A DNA stretch of 64,000 nucleotides, from positions 124,001-188,000 of the forward strand of contig JAFRSD010000009.1 of NCBI GenBank assembly GCA_017427775.1, given 5' to 3'. The notes below the pieces were generated by a model. The model saw only the letters and a list, made by a program, of their open reading frames with translations. It made no database searches and was not told the DNA's origin. The DNA is from Lachnospiraceae bacterium (GTDB taxonomy: Bacteria; Bacillota; Clostridia; Lachnospirales; Lachnospiraceae). Below, piece after piece: positions 16,663 to 25,608 of the stretch. The position numbers were made by a program, and so were the translations under genes. Position 1 is the first letter of the stretch. The number at the start of each line of letters is the position of its first letter.

Positions 16663-17877
16663 ATGAAAAAACTACTGATGTTGTGTTTCGTTCTGATGGT
16701 ATTTGTCTGCTGCTTCGCGGCATGCGGCAAGAAGAACGAGACGACTCCTACGCCTACGGAAGAGGCAACTCCCACACCGACTGAGGAACCGACGGAGGAG
16801 CCCACCCCGACCCCTACCCCCGAGCCTCCGGAAGCATTCCTGAAGGATGTTTTCGCAGAGCACGGAATGAAGGTCGGAACCTGCCTTACGACACAGATGA
16901 TCGGCAGCAAGACGATGAGTGATTTCGTCCTGAAGCATTACAACAGTGTCACCATGGAGAATGATATGAAACCCGATTACATTCTGAACAAGGCGAAGAG
17001 TGTAGAGACCGGAGACATTGTTGTTGAATTCAACAAGAATATGATCACGATGCTTGACTGGGCAAAGGAGAACGGCGTTGCCGTCCGCGGCCATACCCTT
17101 GTATGGTACAGCCAGACGCCCCAGTGGATCTTCTACGATAACTTCGATGACAAGACCGGTAACCTCGTGAGCCGCGAAGTCATGCTGAAGCGTATGGAGA
17201 GCTACATCAAGCAGGTGTTTGAGAAACTGACCGAAGCCGGCTATGCGGATCTTTTCTATGCATATGACGTCGTAAACGAAGCATGGATGGAGAACGGCAC
17301 GATGCGTGACCAGATGAACAACTGGTACAAGGTTATCGGCGATGATTATATCTGGTATGCGTTCAGTTACGCTAAGAAGTATGCACCCTCTAACATTGCA
17401 TTGTTCTACAATGACTACAACGAGCAGTTTAAGACCGATACGCTCGAGAAGTTCGTCAAGACCCTTGTGGATAAGGACGGCAACTACCTGATCGACGGTA
17501 TCGGTTTCCAGGCGCACCTCTACACCGAGGACAGCCTTACCTCTTACTTCAAAACGGTGGATCAGCTGAGCGCTCTCGGCCTCACGATCGAGCTTACCGA
17601 GCTTGATGTATGCCTGGGCAAATATCAGGCACCTCAGATGGCTAACGAGGCAAACCTCGCAAAGCAGGGACGGTTCTATTATGACCTGATCAAGGGCATC
17701 TTTGACAGAAAGGATGCCGGCACGCTTAAGATTGATTCCCTGACCTTCTGGGGTATCACCGACTCCGCTTCCTGGAGAAAGGCTTACAGCCCGCTTCTGT
17801 TTGCTTCGGGCTACAAGAAGAAGCCTGCCTTCTATGGTGCGGTTCAGCTGAAGGATTACGCCGGATTTACGGAGTAA
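16663..17877 (+). CDS. Secreted GH10 endo-1,4-beta-xylanase, lipoprotein
   Basis: 404 residues. The signal peptide ends in the lipobox FAAC (Cys21), then a Pro/Thr/Glu linker (residues 27-56) holds a catalytic GH10 domain (about 60-400). The acid/base is Glu206 in YDVVNEAW and the nucleophile is Glu313 in LTELDVC. HTLVWYSQTPQW is the usual GH10 substrate-cleft motif with Trp and His. The enzyme would cut xylan backbones at the cell surface, giving xylo-oligosaccharides for import. No carbohydrate-binding module is present. AAGGAGA precedes ATG. It is the middle gene of a three-gene operon. Confidence 0.95.
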   Translation: MKKLLMLCFVLMVFVCCFAACGKKNETTPTPTEEATPTPTEEPTEEPTPTPTPEPPEAFLKDVFAEHGMKVGTCLTTQMIGSKTMSDFVLKHYNSVTMENDMKPDYILNKAKSVETGDIVVEFNKNMITMLDWAKENGVAVRGHTLVWYSQTPQWIFYDNFDDKTGNLVSREVMLKRMESYIKQVFEKLTEAGYADLFYAYDVVNEAWMENGTMRDQMNNWYKVIGDDYIWYAFSYAKKYAPSNIALFYNDYNEQFKTDTLEKFVKTLVDKDGNYLIDGIGFQAHLYTEDSLTSYFKTVDQLSALGLTIELTELDVCLGKYQAPQMANEANLAKQGRFYYDLIKGIFDRKDAGTLKIDSLTFWGITDSASWRKAYSPLLFASGYKKKPAFYGAVQLKDYAGFTE

Positions 17878-17899
17878 ACTCTTTTGAAAGGAGTCTTCA

Positions 17900-18697
17900 A
17901 TGAGACGGTTCTGGTTCTTCGCCGTAGCGCTTCTGCTGCTGTGGCTGGATGTATTTATCATTACGGATCGTGCGTATCCGGTTTATCAGAAAAGTAAAGA
18001 TTACGGCTGGAAGACGCAGGACTTTGTCATGAACGACGTGGTGGGAACGAAGCTTCCGATTGATGTCGCGTCGGATATCCCGGCGCTGGTGATCCTGATC
18101 GTGCTTGTTCTTACGGGCGGACCGAAGGTTACTCCCTTCATGATTGAAGACCTGGGAGAAGGAAAGCGCAAGTATATACGAAACGGCAAAGCCGAAAAGC
18201 TCGGGCAGCGCAAAGCGGATTACGATCTGCTCGCGATCATCTTTGCAATCGCCTCGATCGCGGCAATCCTCGTTGAGAGGTTTACGCCCTTTGTGGTGAA
18301 CGGCCCCGCTTGTTACGCAACCGAGTATCTGGTTCGGATCGCGGACGTGTTCCTGCCGCTGTTAACGGTATTCTTCGTATTTGCCGAATGGATTCGGAGG
18401 ACCGAGATCCGTACGACGCACCGTGAGACCGATGCGAGCGGATTCGCCATGATGGTTTCGCTGTTCTGCGGCTTTATTTCGCGTTTTGCGGACCTGTACT
18501 GCTTCAAGGCGATTCATTATGTGGCATGGGCATTTGAAGGACTTCTGATGCTTGTAGCAATCGTTCTTCACTATATCAGTACGAGAGAGAACGGGCGGAA
18601 GCTTGCATATCCCGATCCGGATCCGGAAACCAATCCGGATTACAAGTTCGAGGAGGAACTCCAGTGGAACCTGCCGTTCCATTTTCCGTTCCGCTGA
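17900..18697 (+). CDS. Polytopic membrane protein of unknown function
   Basis: 265 residues with about six hydrophobic helices (near residues 4-22, 55-72, 108-126, 140-165, 185-205, 212-232), a basic cytoplasmic loop around residues 80-105 and a Pro/Asp-rich C-terminal tail (YPDPDPETNPDYKFEEEL). I do not recognise a family. It starts 23 bases after the GH10 stop with GAAAGGAG as binding site, so it is almost certainly co-transcribed with the xylanase. It is followed by a terminator. Confidence 0.75.
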   Translation: MRRFWFFAVALLLLWLDVFIITDRAYPVYQKSKDYGWKTQDFVMNDVVGTKLPIDVASDIPALVILIVLVLTGGPKVTPFMIEDLGEGKRKYIRNGKAEKLGQRKADYDLLAIIFAIASIAAILVERFTPFVVNGPACYATEYLVRIADVFLPLLTVFFVFAEWIRRTEIRTTHRETDASGFAMMVSLFCGFISRFADLYCFKAIHYVAWAFEGLLMLVAIVLHYISTRENGRKLAYPDPDPETNPDYKFEEELQWNLPFHFPFR

Positions 18698-18722
18698 TGC
18701 AAATTTTTAAAGCGATTTTTGA

Positions 18723-18753
18723 AACCGGTAATCCGAAAGGGTTACCGGTTTTT
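18723..18753 (+). terminator. Terminator of the xylanase operon
   Basis: AACCGGTAA (18723-18731) pairs with TTACCGGTT (18742-18750), followed by T residues. Confidence 0.85.
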
Positions 18754-18785
18754 ATGATATGACAGGAATTATCTGAGATATTCCA

Positions 18786-18823
18786 TTGCGCACCGTTTCA
18801 ACGGATGATAAAATACATATAAT
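18786..18823 (+). promoter_or_regulatory. Promoter(s) of the GH120 gene
   Basis: Two overlapping arrangements fit: TTGCGC (18786) with TAAAAT (18809-18814), 17-bp spacer; or TTTCAA (18796) with consensus TATAAT (18818-18823), 16-bp spacer. The sequence does not decide between them. Confidence 0.55.
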
Positions 18824-18875
18824 ACGGTGCGGTGCCGTGAGGTCCCCGCCGAAAGATTACTTTGAGGAGGACAGC

Positions 18876-20858
18876 ATGATCTATTATGTAAACGGGGCGG
18901 CTCCTATGGAAGGAGACGGCAGTAAGGAAAGACCTTTTAAGCGGATCGGGGACGCGGCAAGGATTGCCATGCCGGGTGATGAAGTCATTGTTGCGAAGGG
19001 AGTATACCGTGAGTATGTCAATCCCTTCCGCGGCGGAACCAAGGAAGCGAGGATCACATATCGTTCCGCAGAACCGCTCGGCGCAGTGATCACCGGCGCT
19101 GAGAAGATCAAAGGCTGGAAGAAATATAAGAGATATAAGAACGTCTGGACCGTACGTATCCCGAACGGGATTTTCGGCAAATACAATCCGTACACGACCG
19201 AAGTATACGGCGACTGGTATTTTGCGCCGGCCGTACGCCACACGGGCGCGGTTTATCTGAACGACCGTATGCTTTATGAGACCGAAACGCTTGAGGAGTG
19301 TATCAAGGGCGAGGTTTATACGCCCTCGTGGGAACCGGAGTATTCCGTGTACAAATGGTACAGTGAGCAGGACGGCAACGAGACCGTTCTCTACGCGAAC
19401 TTCCAGGGCGCGGATCCGAATGCGGAGTGTGTCGAGATCAACGTGCGCAGACGCTGCTTCTTCCCGGACAAGACGGGACGCGGCTATATTACCGTAAGCG
19501 GTTTCAAAATGGAGAAGGCGGCTACGACTTGGGCGCCTCCGGCAGCTTTCCAGGACGGCCTTCTCGGACCGCATTGGAGCAAGGGATGGATCATCGAGGA
19601 CTGTGAGATTTCAAACAGCAAATGCTGCGGCATCTCTCTCGGCAAATACTATGATCCCGAGAATGATCATTACTTTACCACGAAGCATATGAAGAGCCCG
19701 ACGCAGATGGAGCGCGACGCAGTATGCCGCGGTCAGTATCACGGCTGGCTGAAGGAAAGAGTCGGCTCGCACATCGTACGCCGCTGTCACATTCATAACT
19801 GTGAGCAGACCGGCATCGTAGGACGTATGGGCGCCGTATTTTCCGTAATCGAAGACAACCACATTCACCATATCAACAATATGCAGCAGCTCGGCGGCGC
19901 GGAAATCTCCGGTATCAAGCTGCATGCGGCAATCGACGTGACAATCCGCCGGAACCATATCCACCACAGCACGATGGGTATCTGGTGCGACTGGGAGGCA
20001 CAAGGCACGCGGATCTCGCAGAACCTGTTGCATGACAACCAGCGTCCGGACTTCTGCACTTGGGCAGAGGGCGGCATGGGAAGCCAGGATATCTTCGTGG
20101 AGGTCGGACACGGCCCGACGCTGATCGACAATAACATCATGCTTTCGAAGGCTTCTCTGATGATCGCGACCGAGAGTGTTGCCATGGTTCACAACCTTGT
20201 GCTCGGCGCGTTCCTGAACGTCGGCGGCGGAACCGGACTTCGCTACACGCCTTACCACATCCGACACAGGACCGAGGTCGCGGGCTTCATGACGATTCTG
20301 CACGGCGACGACCGGTTCTACAATAACATCTTCGTTCAAAAGTATCCGATCATCGTCGATGAGAAGACCGGCGAGAAGAGAGAGAAGGATTCGCTTGTCG
20401 GAACCTGGCAGTTTGACGAGTATCCGACCTACGAGGAGTGGATCCCGAACTTCGAACTCGACAACCCGAAGCCGAGCATGATGAAGCTGGCCAAATGGCA
20501 CGAGAGCGAGCATTTGCCGGTATGGGCTTCCGGCAACGCCTACCTCGGCGGCGCGAAACAGTGGAAGAAGGAGACGAACTGCTTTGTAAACGATGACAAA
20601 AAGGTACGTGTGGAGCTGAAGGAGAAGAACGGACATTACTTCCTTGATACGAACGTTTACGATATCATCAAAGATTACACTGCCGGCATCATCGACAGCG
20701 ACACGCTCGGCAAGGCGTTCCAGCCCGAGCAGCGCTTCGAGAATCCGGACGGATCGGCGATCACATTTGACCGCGATTACTTCGGTGATACCCGCGGAAT
20801 TAACGCGCTTCCCGGACCGTTTGTCTCGAAGGAAAGCCTGAAGAAAACCGTTTGGTAG
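18876..20858 (+). CDS. GH120 beta-xylosidase (right-handed beta-helix)
   Basis: 660 residues. The sequence closely resembles XylC of Thermoanaerobacterium saccharolyticum, the founding GH120 enzyme, along its length: shared blocks include YANFQGADPN, VEINVRR, WAPPTA-like WAPPAA, KGWIIED, GIKLHAAIDV and WCDWEAQGTRIS. By that comparison the candidate nucleophile is Asp372 (WCDWEAQG) and the acid/base Glu409 (IFVEVGHGP). About 13 extra residues lie between them compared with my recollection of XylC. There is no signal peptide, so it acts on imported xylobiose and xylo-oligosaccharides. ATG 18876 is chosen for its GAGGAGG five bases upstream; an in-frame TTG at 18786 lies inside the promoter. It is monocistronic with its own terminator. 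Confidence 0.9.
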   Translation: MIYYVNGAAPMEGDGSKERPFKRIGDAARIAMPGDEVIVAKGVYREYVNPFRGGTKEARITYRSAEPLGAVITGAEKIKGWKKYKRYKNVWTVRIPNGIFGKYNPYTTEVYGDWYFAPAVRHTGAVYLNDRMLYETETLEECIKGEVYTPSWEPEYSVYKWYSEQDGNETVLYANFQGADPNAECVEINVRRRCFFPDKTGRGYITVSGFKMEKAATTWAPPAAFQDGLLGPHWSKGWIIEDCEISNSKCCGISLGKYYDPENDHYFTTKHMKSPTQMERDAVCRGQYHGWLKERVGSHIVRRCHIHNCEQTGIVGRMGAVFSVIEDNHIHHINNMQQLGGAEISGIKLHAAIDVTIRRNHIHHSTMGIWCDWEAQGTRISQNLLHDNQRPDFCTWAEGGMGSQDIFVEVGHGPTLIDNNIMLSKASLMIATESVAMVHNLVLGAFLNVGGGTGLRYTPYHIRHRTEVAGFMTILHGDDRFYNNIFVQKYPIIVDEKTGEKREKDSLVGTWQFDEYPTYEEWIPNFELDNPKPSMMKLAKWHESEHLPVWASGNAYLGGAKQWKKETNCFVNDDKKVRVELKEKNGHYFLDTNVYDIIKDYTAGIIDSDTLGKAFQPEQRFENPDGSAITFDRDYFGDTRGINALPGPFVSKESLKKTVW

Positions 20859-20871
20859 AATTTAACATAAT

Positions 20872-20918
20872 GAACCCCGGACATACCGTAAAAAAAGGTA
20901 CTGTCCGGGGTTCTTTTT
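20872..20918 (+). terminator. Terminator after the GH120 gene
   Basis: GAACCCCGGACA (20872-20883) pairs with TGTCCGGGGTTC (20902-20913), followed by five T. Confidence 0.92.
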
Positions 20919-20931
20919 GCGCCATAATTCA

Positions 20932-20960
20932 TTGACAAATCTGCCGTGGTAAGTTATACT
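20932..20960 (+). promoter_or_regulatory. Consensus-like promoter of the LRR/EF-hand surface protein
   Basis: TTGACA, 17-bp spacer, TATACT (20955-20960). About 100 bases of leader follow, with a C-rich/G-rich pairing possibility (CTCCC near 20983 with GAGGGGG near 21008) that I cannot assign to a known riboswitch. Confidence 0.8.
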
Positions 20961-21068
20961 TACTCTAATGGGGTTTTAGAAGCTCCCGCCCTTCGGTAAC
21001 TGTCTCGTGAGGGGGATTTGTACTTAGGGAAAAGCTTTCGAATTACTATTTCATTTTGGGAGGGAACT

Positions 21069-24000
21069 ATGAAAAAAAGAGTGCTTTCATGGCTTCTGAC
21101 GATCCTTCTTGCATTCTCGCTTGTTACGCCCGCGGATAAGGCGTATGCGGCTGGGAACGAAGGCTCCGGATCGGAACAGGAGCAATTGGAGTATGAGGCG
21201 GTATTTCCGGATGCCGCATTTCGGCAGCAGATCTGCGTCGGATATGGTTTTGACGCTGACAATGACGGAATTATTGACGATGACGAGTTGGAAGCAATGG
21301 CTCAGCGGGAGGTGTTGATGTTGGGCCTTTCCGAATACTACCCCGATCCGATCGAGTCGCTTAAAGGAATTGAGTTCTTTTCCGGGTTGAAGACATTATA
21401 TGTGAATGATTGCGGATTAATGTCTTTAGATATCACCGGGAATACTCAGCTTAAAGAACTTAACTGTAAAAACAATCGGATTGAGACGCTTGACCTCGGC
21501 GTAAACTCTCTTACGAATGTATGGTGTCAGGGAAATCCCGGCATAACGATTGATATCCGAAACCATGCGCTTTTGAACCAGGCTTATATCAAAGCCCTTG
21601 TGGGACCTATGGGAATCATTCCGGATCCTGATGGAAATTTTGGTGTGAGCGCAGCGGAATGGAACGAGGAACAAAACGGTTTTGATGTTTGTGCATCCGT
21701 TACTTATTCCCAGGATGCAACTGTTCTTTACACTCCTTCCGATCCCGGCCAGCAGGATCCTGTTGATCCCAACGGGGAAGGACCGACGATAGAAGAAATG
21801 TTCCCGGATCCGACATTCCGGACATTTATCTTAAATCAGTATGATAAAACGAATGACGGAAATAATAACGGTACGCTTGACGATGCAGAATTGAACCGGA
21901 TTGCAGGGGAAGAGAATCTCTTTTTACAAGCCAGTGCATTTTCAATTTATACAGGCGAGCAAAAACCGATTGCGGACGATGCAACAATAGAATCTCTTGA
22001 AGGAATTCAGTATTTCAGTAATCTTAAATGGCTGGATTGCAGCGGGAGGGGTATTACGACTCTCGATATCAGTCAAAATACACAACTTGAAAAGCTGAAT
22101 TGTGCTGACAACGCTCTCAGCATATTGGATGTGAGTGATGATTCGATCAAAGAGGTACAGTGTGAAGGTAATGCTGACATTGAAATCAATCTTGGAGAAA
22201 ATGCTGTATTAAATATGGCGTACGCAGAATTCCTTTCCGGTGGTTCCATAGCTGATGACGATGGAGTGTGCCGGGCTACCTACTACGAAATGTATGAAGA
22301 TGGTAGCGTGTTATTTATGGGTGGACTGTCATTTTCTCCCGGTGCCACGGTTATTTATGACGAATCTTACGTAAGTGAAGATGACGAAGCTAATGAGACG
22401 TACTGGTATTCAGTGCTTCAGGAATATGATACCGATAATGACGAAGCGTTATCCGATGAAGAATTATTGGCTGTTACGAGGGTAGAGGTTGATTTCTGGT
22501 ATCCTGAAACTCTTAATGGAATAGAAAGACTTGTCAATCTCGAGGTGTTTGAAGGAGAAGGCATGTATTCTCTGACATCGGCTGATCTTTCACAGAATAC
22601 GAAACTGAAAGAGCTGACACTTCTCGGGACAGATTTGACTGAGCTGGATTTCAGTGCAAATACGGAATTGACGAAAGTAAACCTTTCGGGTTTATTTGAA
22701 ACACTTGATTTCAGGAGCAATTCTGCTCTTGAGGACATAGAGGTGTGTTTAAATGCGGAAGAAGAGGAGATTCTGTTCGGTGACCTGTCCGCGTTGAAGA
22801 GACTGGTACTATCCGATTATTCGGGTACGGAGATTCCGCAATTGGCATCAGCTACCGAATTAACGGAATTACAGTTGCTTTCGGCAAATATTTCAGCGCT
22901 GGACGTTTCGGCACTCACAAAGCTGGAAACGCTTAGCTGCTTTAACGGCATTCTGGAAGAAATCACAGGCCTGCAAAACCTGACTTCTTTGGAAAGCCTT
23001 AATTTGGCAGTTAACAAACTGACAACGCTTGATGTTAGTGCGTTGACTGGTTTAACGGTCTTTTATTGCTATAAAAACGAATTGACATCGCTGAAGGTTG
23101 GAACACAGACATTCGAAATCTTAGCAGCAGATGACAATGCAGAACTCAAATCGATAGACGGTTTTGAAAACATTACAGTGACCAAGATGCTCGGTGTCGG
23201 AGGCACAGGAATTGATTCTTTGGATGTTTCAAGATTTACCGGTCTTCAGTTCCTGTATTGTTATGGCTGCGGATTGGAAGATTTGGTCCTTTCCGCGAAT
23301 ACTGAACTGCTGATGCTTGATTGCTCCAGAAACAATCTTGAAAGCCTTGTGATCACGAATAATCCAAAACTGTTCCATCTGTTTTGTGAAAAAAATGCGA
23401 TTTCTTCTTTGGATATCAGAAACAATCCGAAGCTGTTGACAGCTGTCAGAGGCATAATGACTGAGGATGACGATGCGTGCATCTATTCGAACGGAACCGG
23501 CGGAATGAGTTATTATGATGAACCGATAGCGAATATGCTGAGTATCGATAAAGACACACAGATTATTCAGGGAGAGAATGTACCTTCCGATGAGGAGAAG
23601 GAAACAATCAGAATGTTTCCTGATACGGCTTTCCGGAATTATGTGTTGAAGTACTTTGATAAAGACTTCAACTGTGTAATTGATGAAGATGAACTGGAAC
23701 TTATAGCAGCATGGGAAGATGTTGATCTGGCCGCCGACGGCATAAAAGATCTTACGGGAATAGAGTATTTTACCGGCGTAAAAAATCTGGGACTCGGAAT
23801 CAATGAGCTGACATCATTGGATATTTCGAGAAATGTTAATCTTGAGTTGCTTAACGTAGCCCGGAACAATCTGGAAAGCATTGATATTACCGGAATTCCT
23901 AAATTGATCAAGGCGTTCAGTCAAGTGCCTCAGAATATTGCCTTGGAAGATGGAGAAAACATCTACAACTGTGATTGTTATTCCTATTTTGGTGACAACG

Positions 24001-25526
24001 GCGATTACTATGAGATAACCGTAGATAAGGGAGTCATAATCACAAGGACTTATTCAGAAGCTGAGCAGGCGACAATCGATATGTTCCCGGATCGGGCTTT
24101 CCGTTGCTTTGTGATTGACGGATTTGATTCGAATGAAGACTATGCGATAGATGCGGAGGAACTGGCAAATATCGCTGCATATGATTATGTGAATATACCC
24201 TCAAGCAGCATTTCCGACTTGACCGGTATTGAGTATTTTACGGGAATGAAATACCTGGATTGTTCGTGGAATGCGCTTACAGACTTGGATCTGTCTGCTA
24301 ATAAGGAACTGTTATATCTGGATTGTACGGGTAATAAGCTGACGGACCTGGATCTTTCCGACAATACGAAACTGGTTGCTTTGAATTGTAAGATAAATGA
24401 AATTGAGGAACTGGATATTTCCGGAGTCCACGGACTGGTGAATGCATACTTAAGCAATCATTATGAGGATGTATTCGTGGAAGAAGAGGAGGTGGCCGGT
24501 GAGTCGACACAGAAGTCATACCCGTTTATCTCTTATACGGACGATAACGTTGTTACGGGGATTAATGATGACTTCGCTGTCGTTAATAACCTTACGGTTG
24601 ATAAGAAAACGCATATCATCTCCGGAGTACCGGGGTTCACTTCGGTCAGAATGGTTCTTTCAGATGAGATCGGATTGAAATTTGCCGTTACTGTTCCCGA
24701 AGGGTTTGAGTTCGGAGCGTATCCGAACGTAAGTTTTATGAACCAGAGCAAATGGGTTTGGTATGGTGTTAATTGGTCGGAAGGGGAGCAGTTGGATGCG
24801 AACACTTACGTGTTTACCTACAAACTCAATCCGTTGGAGTTTGCGGATACGATTGACGCTCAGCTTTATTTTGGTGAATATTCCGATGAGAATCTGGCGT
24901 ATCTGAATGAAAAGTATGTATCCTATTCTATTTCTGCGGAAGAGTATTGCGGTATGCTTGATGCGAACGATACGGAACTTCAGAAACTGATTTCAAGTCT
25001 TAAGAATTACGCTTATGCTGTTTCTCAATCGGGCTGGTCCGACGGATACGGACATGACGAGATTGACGACGAGCTGCCGGATTACTCGGACGAAGAAATC
25101 GAAGAAATGAAGGAGAACGTTGTTTCGGAACTGTTTGAGGATGGTGTTGCCATGCAGATTAATCTTATGGGTTCCGGAATCTCGGATATCAGGGTTTCGC
25201 TGTCGTTACTTGATAAGACGATCATGAACATCTATGTTCTTCCGGAGGACGGAGCAGAGGTTTATGATTATGACGATGTACGTTATATCGGCGGAGAGCG
25301 CTACTACGTGATCAGAACGAAGCCTGTCGGTCCTTTGAATCTTGGCAAGATGACAGACATCGAAATCGGCACGAGTGTCGGAACGTTAGTGTTTAAAGCG
25401 TGCCCGATGTCATACGTTTACAGTTTCCTAAGCGGATCTGTGAATAGCGCAAAGAACCTCGCGATGATCATGTATTACGAGTATTATCAGAGCGCAGTTG
25501 CTTATCAAAGCAGCCGGAATCAGTAA
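21069..25526 (+). CDS. Giant secreted leucine-rich-repeat protein with EF-hand-like calcium loops
   Basis: 1485 residues. A Sec signal peptide (cleavage probably after AYA, residue about 28) is followed by five modules. Four of them open with an [MV]FPDxxFR motif; all five have a calcium-loop-like acidic segment (for example DADNDGIIDDDEL, DKDFNCVIDEDEL, DSNEDYAIDAEEL) and then LRRs of internalin/BspA-like type (LDCSxNxLTxLDLSxNxxL). Residues from about 1130 form a non-repeat beta-rich domain (VRMVLSDEIGLKFAV) resembling C-terminal domains of other Clostridia surface proteins. No LPxTG or transmembrane anchor is seen, so it is released or held non-covalently. GGGAGGG precedes ATG 21069. The likely role is adhesion or binding of substrate or host; its place among xylanases suggests fibre contact (inference). 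Base composition is more AT-rich than its neighbours. Confidence 0.88.
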   Translation: MKKRVLSWLLTILLAFSLVTPADKAYAAGNEGSGSEQEQLEYEAVFPDAAFRQQICVGYGFDADNDGIIDDDELEAMAQREVLMLGLSEYYPDPIESLKGIEFFSGLKTLYVNDCGLMSLDITGNTQLKELNCKNNRIETLDLGVNSLTNVWCQGNPGITIDIRNHALLNQAYIKALVGPMGIIPDPDGNFGVSAAEWNEEQNGFDVCASVTYSQDATVLYTPSDPGQQDPVDPNGEGPTIEEMFPDPTFRTFILNQYDKTNDGNNNGTLDDAELNRIAGEENLFLQASAFSIYTGEQKPIADDATIESLEGIQYFSNLKWLDCSGRGITTLDISQNTQLEKLNCADNALSILDVSDDSIKEVQCEGNADIEINLGENAVLNMAYAEFLSGGSIADDDGVCRATYYEMYEDGSVLFMGGLSFSPGATVIYDESYVSEDDEANETYWYSVLQEYDTDNDEALSDEELLAVTRVEVDFWYPETLNGIERLVNLEVFEGEGMYSLTSADLSQNTKLKELTLLGTDLTELDFSANTELTKVNLSGLFETLDFRSNSALEDIEVCLNAEEEEILFGDLSALKRLVLSDYSGTEIPQLASATELTELQLLSANISALDVSALTKLETLSCFNGILEEITGLQNLTSLESLNLAVNKLTTLDVSALTGLTVFYCYKNELTSLKVGTQTFEILAADDNAELKSIDGFENITVTKMLGVGGTGIDSLDVSRFTGLQFLYCYGCGLEDLVLSANTELLMLDCSRNNLESLVITNNPKLFHLFCEKNAISSLDIRNNPKLLTAVRGIMTEDDDACIYSNGTGGMSYYDEPIANMLSIDKDTQIIQGENVPSDEEKETIRMFPDTAFRNYVLKYFDKDFNCVIDEDELELIAAWEDVDLAADGIKDLTGIEYFTGVKNLGLGINELTSLDISRNVNLELLNVARNNLESIDITGIPKLIKAFSQVPQNIALEDGENIYNCDCYSYFGDNGDYYEITVDKGVIITRTYSEAEQATIDMFPDRAFRCFVIDGFDSNEDYAIDAEELANIAAYDYVNIPSSSISDLTGIEYFTGMKYLDCSWNALTDLDLSANKELLYLDCTGNKLTDLDLSDNTKLVALNCKINEIEELDISGVHGLVNAYLSNHYEDVFVEEEEVAGESTQKSYPFISYTDDNVVTGINDDFAVVNNLTVDKKTHIISGVPGFTSVRMVLSDEIGLKFAVTVPEGFEFGAYPNVSFMNQSKWVWYGVNWSEGEQLDANTYVFTYKLNPLEFADTIDAQLYFGEYSDENLAYLNEKYVSYSISAEEYCGMLDANDTELQKLISSLKNYAYAVSQSGWSDGYGHDEIDDELPDYSDEEIEEMKENVVSELFEDGVAMQINLMGSGISDIRVSLSLLDKTIMNIYVLPEDGAEVYDYDDVRYIGGERYYVIRTKPVGPLNLGKMTDIEIGTSVGTLVFKACPMSYVYSFLSGSVNSAKNLAMIMYYEYYQSAVAYQSSRNQ

Positions 25527-25549
25527 TACGTACATGTTTGAGAATCAGA

Positions 25550-25585
25550 ACGCCCGGAAGTCTTCGAAGACTTTCGGGCGTTTTC
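25550..25585 (+). terminator. Bidirectional terminator between the LRR gene and the GH51 gene
   Basis: A 14-bp stem (25550-25563 with 25568-25581, one G-T pair, 4-base loop TCGA) followed by T on the + strand and with A residues on its other side, serving both convergent genes. Confidence 0.85.
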
Positions 25586-25608
25586 CATTGATGAATGAGG
25601 TTTCGGTT

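Noticed and set aside
16672-17961. 429-residue minus-strand frame opposite the secreted GH10 gene
   Set aside because: The + strand holds conserved GH10 catalytic motifs; the antisense frame has none.
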